A stretch of 64,000 nt of DNA from a virus. Both the position numbers and the translations under genes were made by a program. Of this stretch, positions 1 to 7,285 are shown in pieces. How positions within the stretch are numbered: the first letter of the stretch is position 1; each line of letters begins with the position of its first letter. The DNA lies in the IMG/VR virus record IMGVR_UViG_3300032163_000003, positions 1-64,000 of that record. One strand, given 5' to 3'. The notes under the pieces are model-generated. The model saw only the letters and a list, made by a program, of their open reading frames with translations, searched no databases and had not been told where the DNA came from.

Positions 1-5
1 TAGAT

Positions 6-200
6 TTATGAGTATTTTTTCCATTCTTCAATAGCAAATTTAGAATGTTTTTCAGTCCATATCCAATTATGTTTACGAAACGGAACATAATTAGTCATAA
101 TTTTTCCGTCGGCAAGTACGTAAGTTCTAACTCCGCCGTTAGCTATACTCATTGAACGACTAATAGCATCTTGAATTAGTTTCTGTTCTTCTTGCGTCAT
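6..200 (-). CDS. Small hypothetical protein (64 aa)
   Basis: A short acidic-then-aromatic protein that I do not recognise. The ATG is well placed behind a GGAGGAATAAAAATT ribosome binding site. It is the last gene visible in the leftward accessory operon, just after the C-terminal half of the split nucleotidyltransferase. There is no membrane segment or metal motif. Function unknown. Confidence 0.6.
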   Translation of the reverse strand: MTQEEQKLIQDAISRSMSIANGGVRTYVLADGKIMTNYVPFRKHNWIWTEKHSKFAIEEWKKYS

Positions 201-233
201 AATTTTTATTCCTCCGGGATTTTAATTTTGTTC

Positions 234-701
234 TTAAATTCGGGTACTGTATTTGTCTAGTATTTGTTGGAGATCAGTTAGTAAGTTCTTAAAAGAATCT
301 GGTTTTGAGATTGCTTGGTCTAACGACCCATAATGTTCCTCAAGGCACGAAAGAAGCAAAGTCTTAATTCTTTCTTCATCTGGTCCATACGGAAGTTTGC
401 TATTAAGATATACAGATTCCAGTTCTTTTTCTTTCTTAGAAAAGTAATCTCGAATTTCCTCTATCTTCCATTCTCCACGTCTGATAGACTTGAGCTGCTC
501 TCTGTTCCTCTCTAAGTCCAAGTCTCCTTCAGTCATTATTTGCTCAACTTCATTAAGAAGACGAACTATATGGTATGAAAATTTTAGATCAAATCCATAA
601 ATTTTTACTCCTTCTGCTCTTTTACTTCCTTCCACTACCTCTTTATACATTTTATAGTAGTGAAGTAATTCTTCATTAGACAATTTAGAAAGGTCAGACA
701 T
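234..701 (-). CDS. RlaP-type nucleotidyltransferase, C-terminal half of a split gene
   Basis: This 155-aa protein looks like the C-terminal half of the COG3541/RlaP nucleotidyltransferase family (RNA-repair-associated DNA polymerase beta superfamily). Family-like features are YGFDLKFSYHIVRLLNE, then DLDLERNREQLKSIRRGEW, then LPYGPDEERIKTLLL. It has no catalytic GS...DxD motif; that lies in the N-terminal half at 1574-2182, beyond an inserted homing endonuclease. I chose the ATG behind GTGGGGGGTTAT over an in-frame GTG 12 bases upstream. The start overlaps the endonuclease stop by 8 bases, so translation is probably coupled. The two halves may assemble into one enzyme, as T4 gp39/gp60 do, but this is inference. 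Confidence 0.75.
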   Translation of the reverse strand: MSDLSKLSNEELLHYYKMYKEVVEGSKRAEGVKIYGFDLKFSYHIVRLLNEVEQIMTEGDLDLERNREQLKSIRRGEWKIEEIRDYFSKKEKELESVYLNSKLPYGPDEERIKTLLLSCLEEHYGSLDQAISKPDSFKNLLTDLQQILDKYSTRI

Positions 702-1581
702 ATAACCCCCCACTTTCTATTAAATGAATAACTTCATCTAATTTATCAAGATGAGTTTCATTTATCCACATAAACTGAATTCCATGTTTTCTGCAATAAT
801 CTTTATACCCTAAGATTTTACACTTATTGTTATTAATAGATTCCATTCCGATTGGTTTAATCTCTAAAATTGCTTTTCTTTCATTGAACATAGTTACTAA
901 GAAGTCAATTCTAGAATATCTAGATTTCCCTTTTTCATTAACATAAGGAACATAGAATGGTTCCAGCTTAAACTCTTTTACTTTAACGTTGTTATCTAAA
1001 CTTTCGCATATCTTCTTTTCCCAAGAACTTCTACAAAACACTTTTCCTGCTTTTCTTGTTTCCACAAACTCAGATCTGTAGTTTTTATTTTTGTGAAACT
1101 TTATATCTTGAAATTTTTCACTTTCACATAATCCTTTACTTACTTTTTTTCCAAATTCGTCTCTATAATTTTCGTCCCTATTTTTCCAAAGGTCTTTACA
1201 CCTAGTTTTGTGTTCTTTTCTTTTTTGAGGATCTTTTAGGGAATTTTTAAAAGGATTTCTATCTCCAGTAATATTGGCGTGGTTCTTGGACATTAGTAAT
1301 TTAGTATCTTCATCATGGTGTTTTCCTTTAAAAGGATTTTTCTCTAGCATAAGTTTTCTCTGATTCTCTATCCAATTTTCTGAATGTTTAAATCCTTTTG
1401 GTCTTCCCGCTTTTCTTCCTTTATCCATAAGTCCTTTTGGTTTTTCTATTCCATATTTCTTAATGTAGTTAAAAACTGTTGTAACTCCGCAAGAAAAGAT
1501 CTTAGAGATTTCCCATACATTTTTTCCTTCTACTATTAGTTTCTTAAGTAAATCTACATCAATATTTTTTAGTTTACTCAC
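694..1581 (-). CDS. Free-standing homing endonuclease splitting the RlaP gene
   Basis: A 295-aa lysine-rich protein with a helix-turn-helix-like N-terminus (residues 10-45, VWEISKIFSCGVTTVFNYI). Repeated NPFKGK/NPFKNS basic segments resemble NUMOD3 DNA-binding motifs. The C-terminal nuclease-like domain has SSWEKKICESL, RIDFLV and ILEIKP, a PD-(D/E)xK pattern (acidic D, then ExK). It sits between the two halves of the nucleotidyltransferase. Its GTG start overlaps the stop of the upstream half and its TGA overlaps the start of the downstream half, as expected for an inserted mobile endonuclease gene. The exact nuclease family is uncertain. Confidence 0.75.
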   Translation of the reverse strand: MSKLKNIDVDLLKKLIVEGKNVWEISKIFSCGVTTVFNYIKKYGIEKPKGLMDKGRKAGRPKGFKHSENWIENQRKLMLEKNPFKGKHHDEDTKLLMSKNHANITGDRNPFKNSLKDPQKRKEHKTRCKDLWKNRDENYRDEFGKKVSKGLCESEKFQDIKFHKNKNYRSEFVETRKAGKVFCRSSWEKKICESLDNNVKVKEFKLEPFYVPYVNEKGKSRYSRIDFLVTMFNERKAILEIKPIGMESINNNKCKILGYKDYCRKHGIQFMWINETHLDKLDEVIHLIESGGLYV

Positions 1582-2182
1582 ATTTTATTCCTCTTCTTTC
1601 TAACTCTTGCTTAACACTCTCGAAAGTAGTTTTCTGGTCTATATTGTTAGTTTTCTCAAACGAAATTAGTTCATTAAGACCTTTATGCTCTTTATAGTTT
1701 GTTCTATGTAACATACTGTATGAGTATCCTTTGAACTTATGCCAGCACCCTTTATGTAAAAATATTTTTCGAGAATCTCTTACCATGTTTCCAACTTTTG
1801 TTATATGAAGAACACACCTATGCGGAACAAATAGTGAGTCAATCATATTAGGATTATTTTCCATAACTAGTTGAAAGTATCTTACGATATTATAGATAGA
1901 AATATCATAACTCTTTCTTGCTTCTTTGTCTTCGACATGATGTTGCTGGTATTGTTCAAATCGGTTTATTTGTTTTCCAAATCCAAGAATCTCTCCCCTC
2001 AAATGAGGAAAGATAACATCTTTAGGGGGGATGCAAAATCCATACACATCCACGTCAGACGTTCCTTCCTCGTTAACTCCATACGCCACACTCCCCATCA
2101 TAACTTCATAGTGGGTGTTATGAATTAAGAAGTGTGGCGGATTGATTAGACCTCGTTTATGCAGCCTGTCGATTAAACTCAT
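1574..2182 (-). CDS. RlaP-type nucleotidyltransferase, N-terminal catalytic half
   Basis: This 202-aa protein carries the nucleotidyltransferase signature MMGSVAYGVNEEGTSDVDVYG (residues 28-48: GS, then DVD for metal binding). NPNMIDSLFVPHRCV and HKFKGYSYSM follow, as in COG3541/RlaP (Pfam PF10127) proteins. It stops where whole family members continue into a helical C-terminal region, and that region is encoded separately at 234-701. RlaP proteins are predicted RNA-end-modifying enzymes found near RtcB, and an RtcB gene lies 1.8 kb upstream in the same operon. The activity of the split form is unknown. Confidence 0.8.
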   Translation of the reverse strand: MSLIDRLHKRGLINPPHFLIHNTHYEVMMGSVAYGVNEEGTSDVDVYGFCIPPKDVIFPHLRGEILGFGKQINRFEQYQQHHVEDKEARKSYDISIYNIVRYFQLVMENNPNMIDSLFVPHRCVLHITKVGNMVRDSRKIFLHKGCWHKFKGYSYSMLHRTNYKEHKGLNELISFEKTNNIDQKTTFESVKQELERRGIKCE

Positions 2183-2201
2183 TTATTACCTCTTAGTTTT
2201 C

Positions 2202-2513
2202 TTACCATGTGGTTCCTGACGTTGTATTCACCCACGAAGCAGTTAAATAACTAGAACCTGTTGAGGCAGAAACATAAAAACTAACAGTATATGCCCCAAT
2301 CGTAGATATTTGTTGTGCTGGAGATTGTCCCCATCTTTGGTCTGTAATTTGTCCTTTTCTCACCGTTCGATAATGATCATGACCACACTCTGGACAATCT
2401 AGTTTGTAATTTCCATCTTGGGACAAATCCAAATTAAAACGAACATACATGCTGCAACTGTGACAAAACAATTCTTGTATTTCTAGTTTAGACCTTCTAC
2501 CTTCACGAACCAT
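2202..2513 (-). CDS. Zinc-ribbon hypothetical protein
   Basis: A 103-aa protein with CHSC near residue 17 and CPECGHDH near residue 39, a clear four-cysteine zinc ribbon. A Ser/Thr-rich beta-like tail (SASTGSSYLTASWVNTTSGTTW) follows. Similar small ribbon proteins occur in many tailed phages without known function. It lies 20 bases upstream of the nucleotidyltransferase start in the same operon. Confidence 0.65.
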   Translation of the reverse strand: MVREGRRSKLEIQELFCHSCSMYVRFNLDLSQDGNYKLDCPECGHDHYRTVRKGQITDQRWGQSPAQQISTIGAYTVSFYVSASTGSSYLTASWVNTTSGTTW

Positions 2514-2522
2514 TATTCCTCC

Positions 2523-2717
2523 TCAATGATGACTAATTGTTAAATGAGGAAACTCATCAAACGTTCCTCCATGTTCCATCTCTGACCAGAATCTCCCATC
2601 TTCATCTGAATATAAAAAGATGTAAGCCGCCTTTTCTTTATTTTCTTCAATAAACTTAATAGCTATCTTTTCAGCTATTTCTCTATTCTTTGCTTTGTAC
2701 ATATCGCTAGCTTTCAT
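2523..2717 (-). CDS. Small hypothetical protein, start uncertain
   Basis: A 64-aa helical protein from the first ATG; not recognised. No ribosome binding site precedes that ATG. A strong AAAGGAG lies further upstream, at about 2754-2760, spaced correctly for an in-frame CTG at 2747, which would add LTEKEYFDAR to the N-terminus. The longer, non-ATG-initiated form is likely the real product. Confidence 0.55.
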   Translation of the reverse strand: MKASDMYKAKNREIAEKIAIKFIEENKEKAAYIFLYSDEDGRFWSEMEHGGTFDEFPHLTISHH

Positions 2718-2770
2718 GCGAGCATCGAAGTATTCTTTCTCAGTCAGATAATCTCCTTTCTTAAGATTTT

Positions 2771-3010
2771 TTATATCTTCCCAATCAGAGATAAATCCAT
2801 CGAAATACCCAGATTAAGTTTGTCAACACATTCTTTAGATAGTTCTAGCTTTATAGCAGTCTGTTTCTGAATATCATCAAAGACCACTTGTGCTTTTTCA
2901 ATAAACAATATATTGTCTTTGATATCATGTAAGAAGACCACTGGTCTATCGAACGCTACTATAAAGCTAGAACTGCTTGAGTTAGTTACAAAATCCTGCT
3001 TGCTTTTCAC
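2771..3010 (-). CDS. TNSSSSSF-motif protein
   Basis: A 79-aa protein beginning MKSKQDFVTNSSSSSFIVAF. This N-terminal serine-run motif recurs at the start of many otherwise unrelated phage and bacterial proteins of unknown function. The GTG start follows GGAGATTAA and overlaps the stop of the membrane protein upstream, so the two are coupled. The rest is a charged helix-strand region with no catalytic motif. Confidence 0.6.
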   Translation of the reverse strand: MKSKQDFVTNSSSSSFIVAFDRPVVFLHDIKDNILFIEKAQVVFDDIQKQTAIKLELSKECVDKLNLGISMDLSLIGKI

Positions 3011-3402
3011 TTAATCTCCTCTACGACAAAGGAACCCCCAAACGCTACTTTTCCTTTGTCAGTTTTGATTCCAATAATGTTGCTGTATCGTTCAACAAAT
3101 ACTCCTTCGAACGACTGTGAACCATCTTTTGTTTGGATTGTGACTTTTACTTTCTCCCCCTTCTCGATGTTGTTTGAAAAAGATGTTTGTTGTTTTACAA
3201 TTTTCTGACCTTCTTCTAATACTTGTTGTTTTTCAAAGTTATTTAAACATCCTTTGACCATACTAACAATTCCAAGAATGAAAATGATACAGCATGAAAC
3301 TATAACTGTAGTAACAATTAGTCTAAGCCACGATATATCATTCTCATCTCGCCAGTCTTGAAATGCTCTCCACAACTTATCAAGAAGTATGATAAGCCAC
3401 AT
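3007..3402 (-). CDS. Membrane-anchored protein, paralogue of the neighbouring lipoprotein
   Basis: A 131-aa protein with one strong membrane segment (about residues 26-49, LRLIVTTVIVSCCIIFILGIV). A short helix and a C-terminal beta domain follow (KVKVTIQTKDGSQSFEGVF through TDKGKVAFGG). That domain resembles the C-terminal domain of the lipoprotein at 3696-3995 (KIVVKVQSPAGEKVYEGTL, then TDNDRTLLSI), so the two are probably paralogues exposed on the same side of the membrane. Function unknown; superinfection exclusion is a guess. Confidence 0.6.
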   Translation of the reverse strand: MWLIILLDKLWRAFQDWRDENDISWLRLIVTTVIVSCCIIFILGIVSMVKGCLNNFEKQQVLEEGQKIVKQQTSFSNNIEKGEKVKVTIQTKDGSQSFEGVFVERYSNIIGIKTDKGKVAFGGSFVVEEIK

Positions 3403-3412
3403 AGTTCCTCCT

Positions 3413-3682
3413 CTACCTTAAGAACATCATAGTGATCCATGTTACAATCGCCAGGACAATTCCAAGAATCCCAAGTTTGGGAATAAATCCAAGGAGAAAT
3501 CCGTGCCACCAGACTACTTGAGCTACTTTTCCATAATAGATCAACCAACTGTTAATTGCGTATGGCCACACAAACATTCCAATGATTCCAAAGATACAGA
3601 TGAAGAATAGTCCAACGACTAATCCTCCTCCGATCATTCCCGCTCCCAAAATAATCGTTAAAAACGTTGTTAGTACTTTCAT
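3413..3682 (-). CDS. Multi-pass small membrane protein
   Basis: About 89 aa from the ATG behind GGAGTTGGAA. The protein is almost entirely hydrophobic, with three predicted membrane spans (starting MKVLTTFLTIILGAGMIGGG). It lies between a lipoprotein and a membrane-anchored protein in one operon, suggesting an envelope-directed group. It has no lysis-gene signature beyond its hydrophobicity, so I do not call it a holin. Confidence 0.6.
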   Translation of the reverse strand: MKVLTTFLTIILGAGMIGGGLVVGLFFICIFGIIGMFVWPYAINSWLIYYGKVAQVVWWHGFLLGFIPKLGILGIVLAIVTWITMMFLR

Positions 3683-3695
3683 TTCCAACTCCTTT

Positions 3696-3995
3696 CTATC
3701 TTGATATTTGTTTTTCCACTGTATAAAATTCAGCGGCAATTGATAGGAGAGTTCTATCATTGTCTGTTTTTATTGTAACCCCGTGAGTCCGCCGCCGAAC
3801 AAGAGTTCCTTCATAAACCTTTTCTCCAGCAGGTGATTGAACTTTGACAACTATTTTATCATCATAGTATTGATTTGAAGAATTTTCTTTTGAAGTCTGA
3901 GTTTGCACTTCCTTGGGATTATCCAAACACCCAGTAAAGACAAAAGACAACATAAGAAAGATACTAATCACTACCCACGTCATAAGTTTCAACAT
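3696..3995 (-). CDS. Phage lipoprotein
   Basis: A 99-aa protein with a signal peptide ending in a lipobox (LSFVFTGC, cysteine about residue 23). A polar linker and a small beta domain follow, resembling that of the membrane protein at 3007-3402. The first ATG has a GGAAAAAATA ribosome binding site and overlaps the end of rtcB by 32 bases. Processing by the host lipoprotein pathway is expected. Phage lipoproteins often block superinfecting phages, but that role is inferred. Confidence 0.7.
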   Translation of the reverse strand: MLKLMTWVVISIFLMLSFVFTGCLDNPKEVQTQTSKENSSNQYYDDKIVVKVQSPAGEKVYEGTLVRRRTHGVTIKTDNDRTLLSIAAEFYTVEKQISR

Positions 3996-6249
3996 TATTT
4001 TTTCCTTTCTTCTTCCAGGGTTTTCTATCCCCCTTATCTTTCATGTTGTGTATTGGTTTAATTCTGTCAATAACTATAGCTGTAGGTTGAATCGCTTCCT
4101 CAATAACTTTTGGATCTTTGTAAGCATCAGGAGCTTCGTCTAATGTTGATATACCAACACTAGTTGAGAAAATTCCCTCCATCTGATCTTCAAACTCACT
4201 CAAGTTAATAGTAGCCTTCGCCTTTGACCTACTCATCAATCTTCCTGCTCCATGCGGTGCTGAGAAGTTCCATTCTGGATTTGATTTTCCTTCACATACA
4301 AGAATTCCATCTCTCATATTAAAAGGAATAATCATTTTTTCGCCAACATAAGAACGAATGGCGCCTTTCCGAATGATGAAATCTCTGAAGTCAACAAAGT
4401 TATGAACAGTCTCAATTCTGTCGAGAATCTCAAAACTACCAACCTCAATAATCTTGTCGACTATTATTTGTCTGTTGACTTCCGCATAAACTTGAGCAAA
4501 TAACATATCTAGAAGATAGTCCACTGCTCTTGAATTCTCTAGCCATTCCAACTCTTTAATACTGACTCCAATTCCGATTCCAGCTTCTCTTCTAGCCTCT
4601 TCAATTCGGATTCCAATTTCTTTACGGTTGTCTGTAGTCTTTTTAATTTCTTCAACTGCTTGGATGAAAAAGTTATTTCTTTTTTCTTTGTGGATGTTTT
4701 CCGCTTTTTCTTGCCAGTAGTCGCAGACTCTTTTACCGAAGTTTCTTGAACCCGAATGAACTGTAAGCCAGGTTTCACCGGTAGCTTCAGAAGTCCCAAG
4801 TTCAATAAAATGGTTTCCTCCGCCAAGCGACCCGATACTGCTGATTGCATATGCCACATCTACTTTTATCTCCTTACATTTTTTTTCAAACCAGTCATAA
4901 GTGTAGGTATATTCTGCATCCGTGTTAAATCTTTTAAAAAGACTAACTGCTCTTTTGTTCACACTTTCCCAAGGAAAATCATTCTTCATGTGAAAGATTC
5001 CACGAGAATGAATGTTAATTCCGAATGGGATGTTTTCTCTTATCTTGTCATCAATTTCTTGATAGTTCAAAGATTGTTTTCCAAGATTGACAGATAGCAT
5101 TCCACAGTTATGAACAAAAACACCTCCAGAAATTGCGAAATTATTAAATTCTTCGACTTGTAAACAATAAACGTCTTTCTTATAGTCTAGATTTTTAACG
5201 TACAGAACTTTATGATTTGTTTGTTTAGATTTACATGAATTTAGATGTTTTGTAAATCCTCCTTTTCCTTTAACTTGTCTTCCACATAGGTCACATGAAA
5301 AAACCATGTTGTTGATTTTTTCGTTATAAATTCTGAAGTAACTAGATCCTCTTTTTCCATTATCTTTAATTTTTTCTAACCATTTTTCTTGGTTATTTTC
5401 CATATAACTTTTAATATTTTCTGTTGCTACTTCTTGTTTCTTCTTCAGAAATTTTGGATCAAAAAAGAATCTTTTTTCTTCAAATTTTAATTCTCTTTTT
5501 TTCTTAAATTCTTTTGTAGCCATATAATTTCTAGACTTCGCTGTTAAAGAAGAATGAAGTTTCTTGTTTAGAAATTCTAAATTCGTGGGGGTATTGTTAT
5601 ACCACTTTTCATTCTTATGATGAACAACTTCATTTTTCTTTCTTTTTCCAAGAAAGAAAGAAGAAACTAATTCGTGTGTAGTAATTGTTTTCTGTCTATA
5701 TGAGTGTATAAATTCATATCCATCTCTAGAACAGTAAGATCTATAGAAAGGCATTAAACTTTCTCTCGGTTGTAAATCTTTAGCTTCTTTATATGAACCA
5801 TCAAGCAGCATAAACTTTTGATCTGGAGTACAAACTAAACGATCTCCTCCACTAATCGCGACTTCAACTAATTCAGAATTTTCTCTAGTTTTTAAAGCTC
5901 TAGCTTTTCCAGGAACTATTTTTAGATCTTCATTCATAGAATAAACATAGAATTCTCCCATATTTACTAGTTCTTTAAATGAATATTCAATCCCGTCCAG
6001 AACTGGAACTTTAGTTTCTTCAATAAAACATCCAATATCCACACCAATTACATTTGGAATTACCTTTTCTCCAAGCGGCATTGTAAATCCAATAACCGAT
6101 CCTTTTCCAAAGTGTGTATCCGGCATGATAGCTACTGGATTTGTGAACGCCGGATGGTTAATAAATTGAATGATTTGAGACATGCATGTTTGCTCAATGT
6201 TATCAATCATAATCTTTGCTGTCGTGTATTTTCCTGGTAACGTAATCAT
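3964..6249 (-). CDS. rtcB: RtcB RNA ligase with in-frame intein
   Basis: This 761-aa precursor is RtcB (3'-phosphate/5'-hydroxyl RNA ligase; GTP and Mn2+ dependent) interrupted by a 308-aa intein. Extein motifs are MPDTHFGKG, GVDIG|CGM, GGGNHFIELG, HSGSRNFGK and PHGAGRLMSR, which include the metal ligands and the guanylated histidine region. Removing the intein leaves about 453 aa, normal for the family. The intein joins directly before the conserved metal-binding cysteine of DxGC, so no ligase can work before splicing. Nearby RlaP halves and a CCA-adding enzyme point to repair of cleaved tRNAs. The protein is cytoplasmic. Confidence 0.95.
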   Translation of the reverse strand: MITLPGKYTTAKIMIDNIEQTCMSQIIQFINHPAFTNPVAIMPDTHFGKGSVIGFTMPLGEKVIPNVIGVDIGCFIEETKVPVLDGIEYSFKELVNMGEFYVYSMNEDLKIVPGKARALKTRENSELVEVAISGGDRLVCTPDQKFMLLDGSYKEAKDLQPRESLMPFYRSYCSRDGYEFIHSYRQKTITTHELVSSFFLGKRKKNEVVHHKNEKWYNNTPTNLEFLNKKLHSSLTAKSRNYMATKEFKKKRELKFEEKRFFFDPKFLKKKQEVATENIKSYMENNQEKWLEKIKDNGKRGSSYFRIYNEKINNMVFSCDLCGRQVKGKGGFTKHLNSCKSKQTNHKVLYVKNLDYKKDVYCLQVEEFNNFAISGGVFVHNCGMLSVNLGKQSLNYQEIDDKIRENIPFGINIHSRGIFHMKNDFPWESVNKRAVSLFKRFNTDAEYTYTYDWFEKKCKEIKVDVAYAISSIGSLGGGNHFIELGTSEATGETWLTVHSGSRNFGKRVCDYWQEKAENIHKEKRNNFFIQAVEEIKKTTDNRKEIGIRIEEARREAGIGIGVSIKELEWLENSRAVDYLLDMLFAQVYAEVNRQIIVDKIIEVGSFEILDRIETVHNFVDFRDFIIRKGAIRSYVGEKMIIPFNMRDGILVCEGKSNPEWNFSAPHGAGRLMSRSKAKATINLSEFEDQMEGIFSTSVGISTLDEAPDAYKDPKVIEEAIQPTAIVIDRIKPIHNMKDKGDRKPWKKKGKNNVETYDVGSD
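5107..6030 (-). mobile_element. Intein with HNH homing-endonuclease domain inside RtcB
   Basis: Residues 74-381 of the RtcB precursor. The intein begins with Cys (CFIEETKVPVLDG) and ends GGVFVHN before a Cys, the classical Cys1 ... His-Asn/Cys+1 splice junctions. Block-B-like SGGDRLVCTPDQKF is present. The middle holds an HNH-like motif (EVVHHKNEKWYNNTPTNLEFL, split here only by reading) and a C2H2/C2HC-type finger (CDLCG ... HLNSC), probably for DNA recognition. No LAGLIDADG blocks are seen. The excised protein is expected to be a homing nuclease cutting intein-less rtcB alleles. Confidence 0.92.
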
Positions 6250-6549
6250 TTAAATTCTCACCTCCCATCCTTCTCCACTTTTTGTTATTTTAGAAACCCA
6301 ATCTGGAACTATTGAAACTCCATATTCTAAAGTTCCTTTTGACAAAACTAGATCCAGTATTCTTAAAGAATCTTTGGTGTATATTCTACATCCATTTCCA
6401 TCATTTCCATAACATGAAAGTCTTCTAGAACACGGCTGAGAAGAATCATTCATATCAAGCTCACAGAAATAGCCATCATCGAAAGAAATAAAGACAATTG
6501 ACTCTCTAACTTGAATTATAGAGATTCTTTTTAAAGCATCTTCATACAT
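6250..6549 (-). CDS. Hypothetical protein (99 aa)
   Basis: An unrecognised soluble protein with a mostly beta pattern and cysteines at CSRRLSCYG and GCRIY. I prefer the ATG giving MYEDALKR, which overlaps the stop of the coiled-coil gene upstream by 8 bases, over an ATG 21 bases earlier. It ends directly against the rtcB start. Nothing shows its function. Confidence 0.55.
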   Translation of the reverse strand: MYEDALKRISIIQVRESIVFISFDDGYFCELDMNDSSQPCSRRLSCYGNDGNGCRIYTKDSLRILDLVLSKGTLEYGVSIVPDWVSKITKSGEGWEVRI

Positions 6550-6820
6550 TGTTACTATCTCCCGCTTCAAGAACTTTTTTCAACCAGTCTAAATCCCTGA
6601 CTTTCTTTTGTAATTCTTTAACTAAAGCTTGTAATTCTATAACTTGTCTCTTTAATTCTTCTATTTCTTGTACTTGTCTTGGTCTTGGAGGTGGCGGGGG
6701 TGGAGGCCCCGAAGGTCTGGTGGTTGGTGGCGCTGGATTTCTTGTCCATCTCCAATTGTTTTTTTCTGGTTCCCAATCTGAATATATGCGTTCCCGGATT
6801 TTGTCTAAAAATTCTTCCAT
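6542..6820 (-). CDS. Proline-rich coiled-coil protein with DW motif
   Basis: A 92-aa protein. Residues 28-48 are proline-rich, with a PPPPPPP run. They are followed by a heptad coiled coil (IEELKRQVIELQALVKELQ) and the end motif VRDLDWLKKVLEAG. The same end motif (VRDLDWVKKATEAG) closes the long coiled-coil protein at 58148-58675, and a related DWV...G motif follows the zinc fingers of many small proteins here. It could be a trimeric fibre or linker protein; unknown. Confidence 0.6.
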   Translation of the reverse strand: MEEFLDKIRERIYSDWEPEKNNWRWTRNPAPPTTRPSGPPPPPPPRPRQVQEIEELKRQVIELQALVKELQKKVRDLDWLKKVLEAGDSNNV

Positions 6821-6829
6821 TTTCTCACC

Positions 6830-7285
6830 TCATAAATCAGACTTAGCTGCGTTAACCTTCATCTTCTTTTCTTCTTTCTTTTTCTTGTATAGTTCTTCTT
6901 CTAATTCCGTAGATAAAGGAATAAACTCGTAAACAAGAGTTCCATCTAAAGTCCAGATTCCGAGTTGAACTTCAATTTTTACATTACCAACCATCCAACA
7001 ATCTCCATCCTTTAGTGGTTTGCTAGGAGTTCCATATTTCTCGGTTAAAGCAGTTGTTAAGACTTCTTTTACTTCTACTCCACCAAACTTAACCTTTCCT
7101 ATCATAAACTTTCCCTTGTAGAATCCATACCTAATTTCAGAAACTCTAACTATTCCAATTTTTAGATCTTCTAATTTGTCACACCACAAAATACCATCAG
7201 AATCAGATACAAGCGGTCTTACTTGAGTTGAGGTTTCTCCAAACTTTACGCCTCTAAATTCTATTATATCTATTTCCATTTTCAT
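6830..7285 (-). CDS. Hypothetical protein (151 aa)
   Basis: A beta-rich protein (IIEFRGVKFGETSTQVRPLV, then WTLDGTLVYEF) with a lysine-rich helical tail (ELYKKKKEEKKMK). The first part reads like the small secreted or periplasmic domains that match gene expression to sequence length, but I cannot assign a family. The start overlaps the stop of the zinc protein upstream by 4 bases. Confidence 0.55.
   Translation of the reverse strand: MKMEIDIIEFRGVKFGETSTQVRPLVSDSDGILWCDKLEDLKIGIVRVSEIRYGFYKGKFMIGKVKFGGVEVKEVLTTALTEKYGTPSKPLKDGDCWMVGNVKIEVQLGIWTLDGTLVYEFIPLSTELEEELYKKKKEEKKMKVNAAKSDL

Noticed and set aside
1574-1581. Group I intron in the RlaP gene
   Set aside because: The insert consists almost wholly of the endonuclease ORF, with overlapping stop/start codons, leaving no room for an intron core. 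A split gene explains it better.
4539-4859. 106-aa lysine-rich frame on the minus strand
   Set aside because: It lies wholly inside rtcB in another frame and is a shadow of its conserved motifs.
6549-6932. Plus-strand frame with a Gly run
   Set aside because: It is the complement of the proline-rich segment of the coiled-coil protein and has no ribosome binding site.
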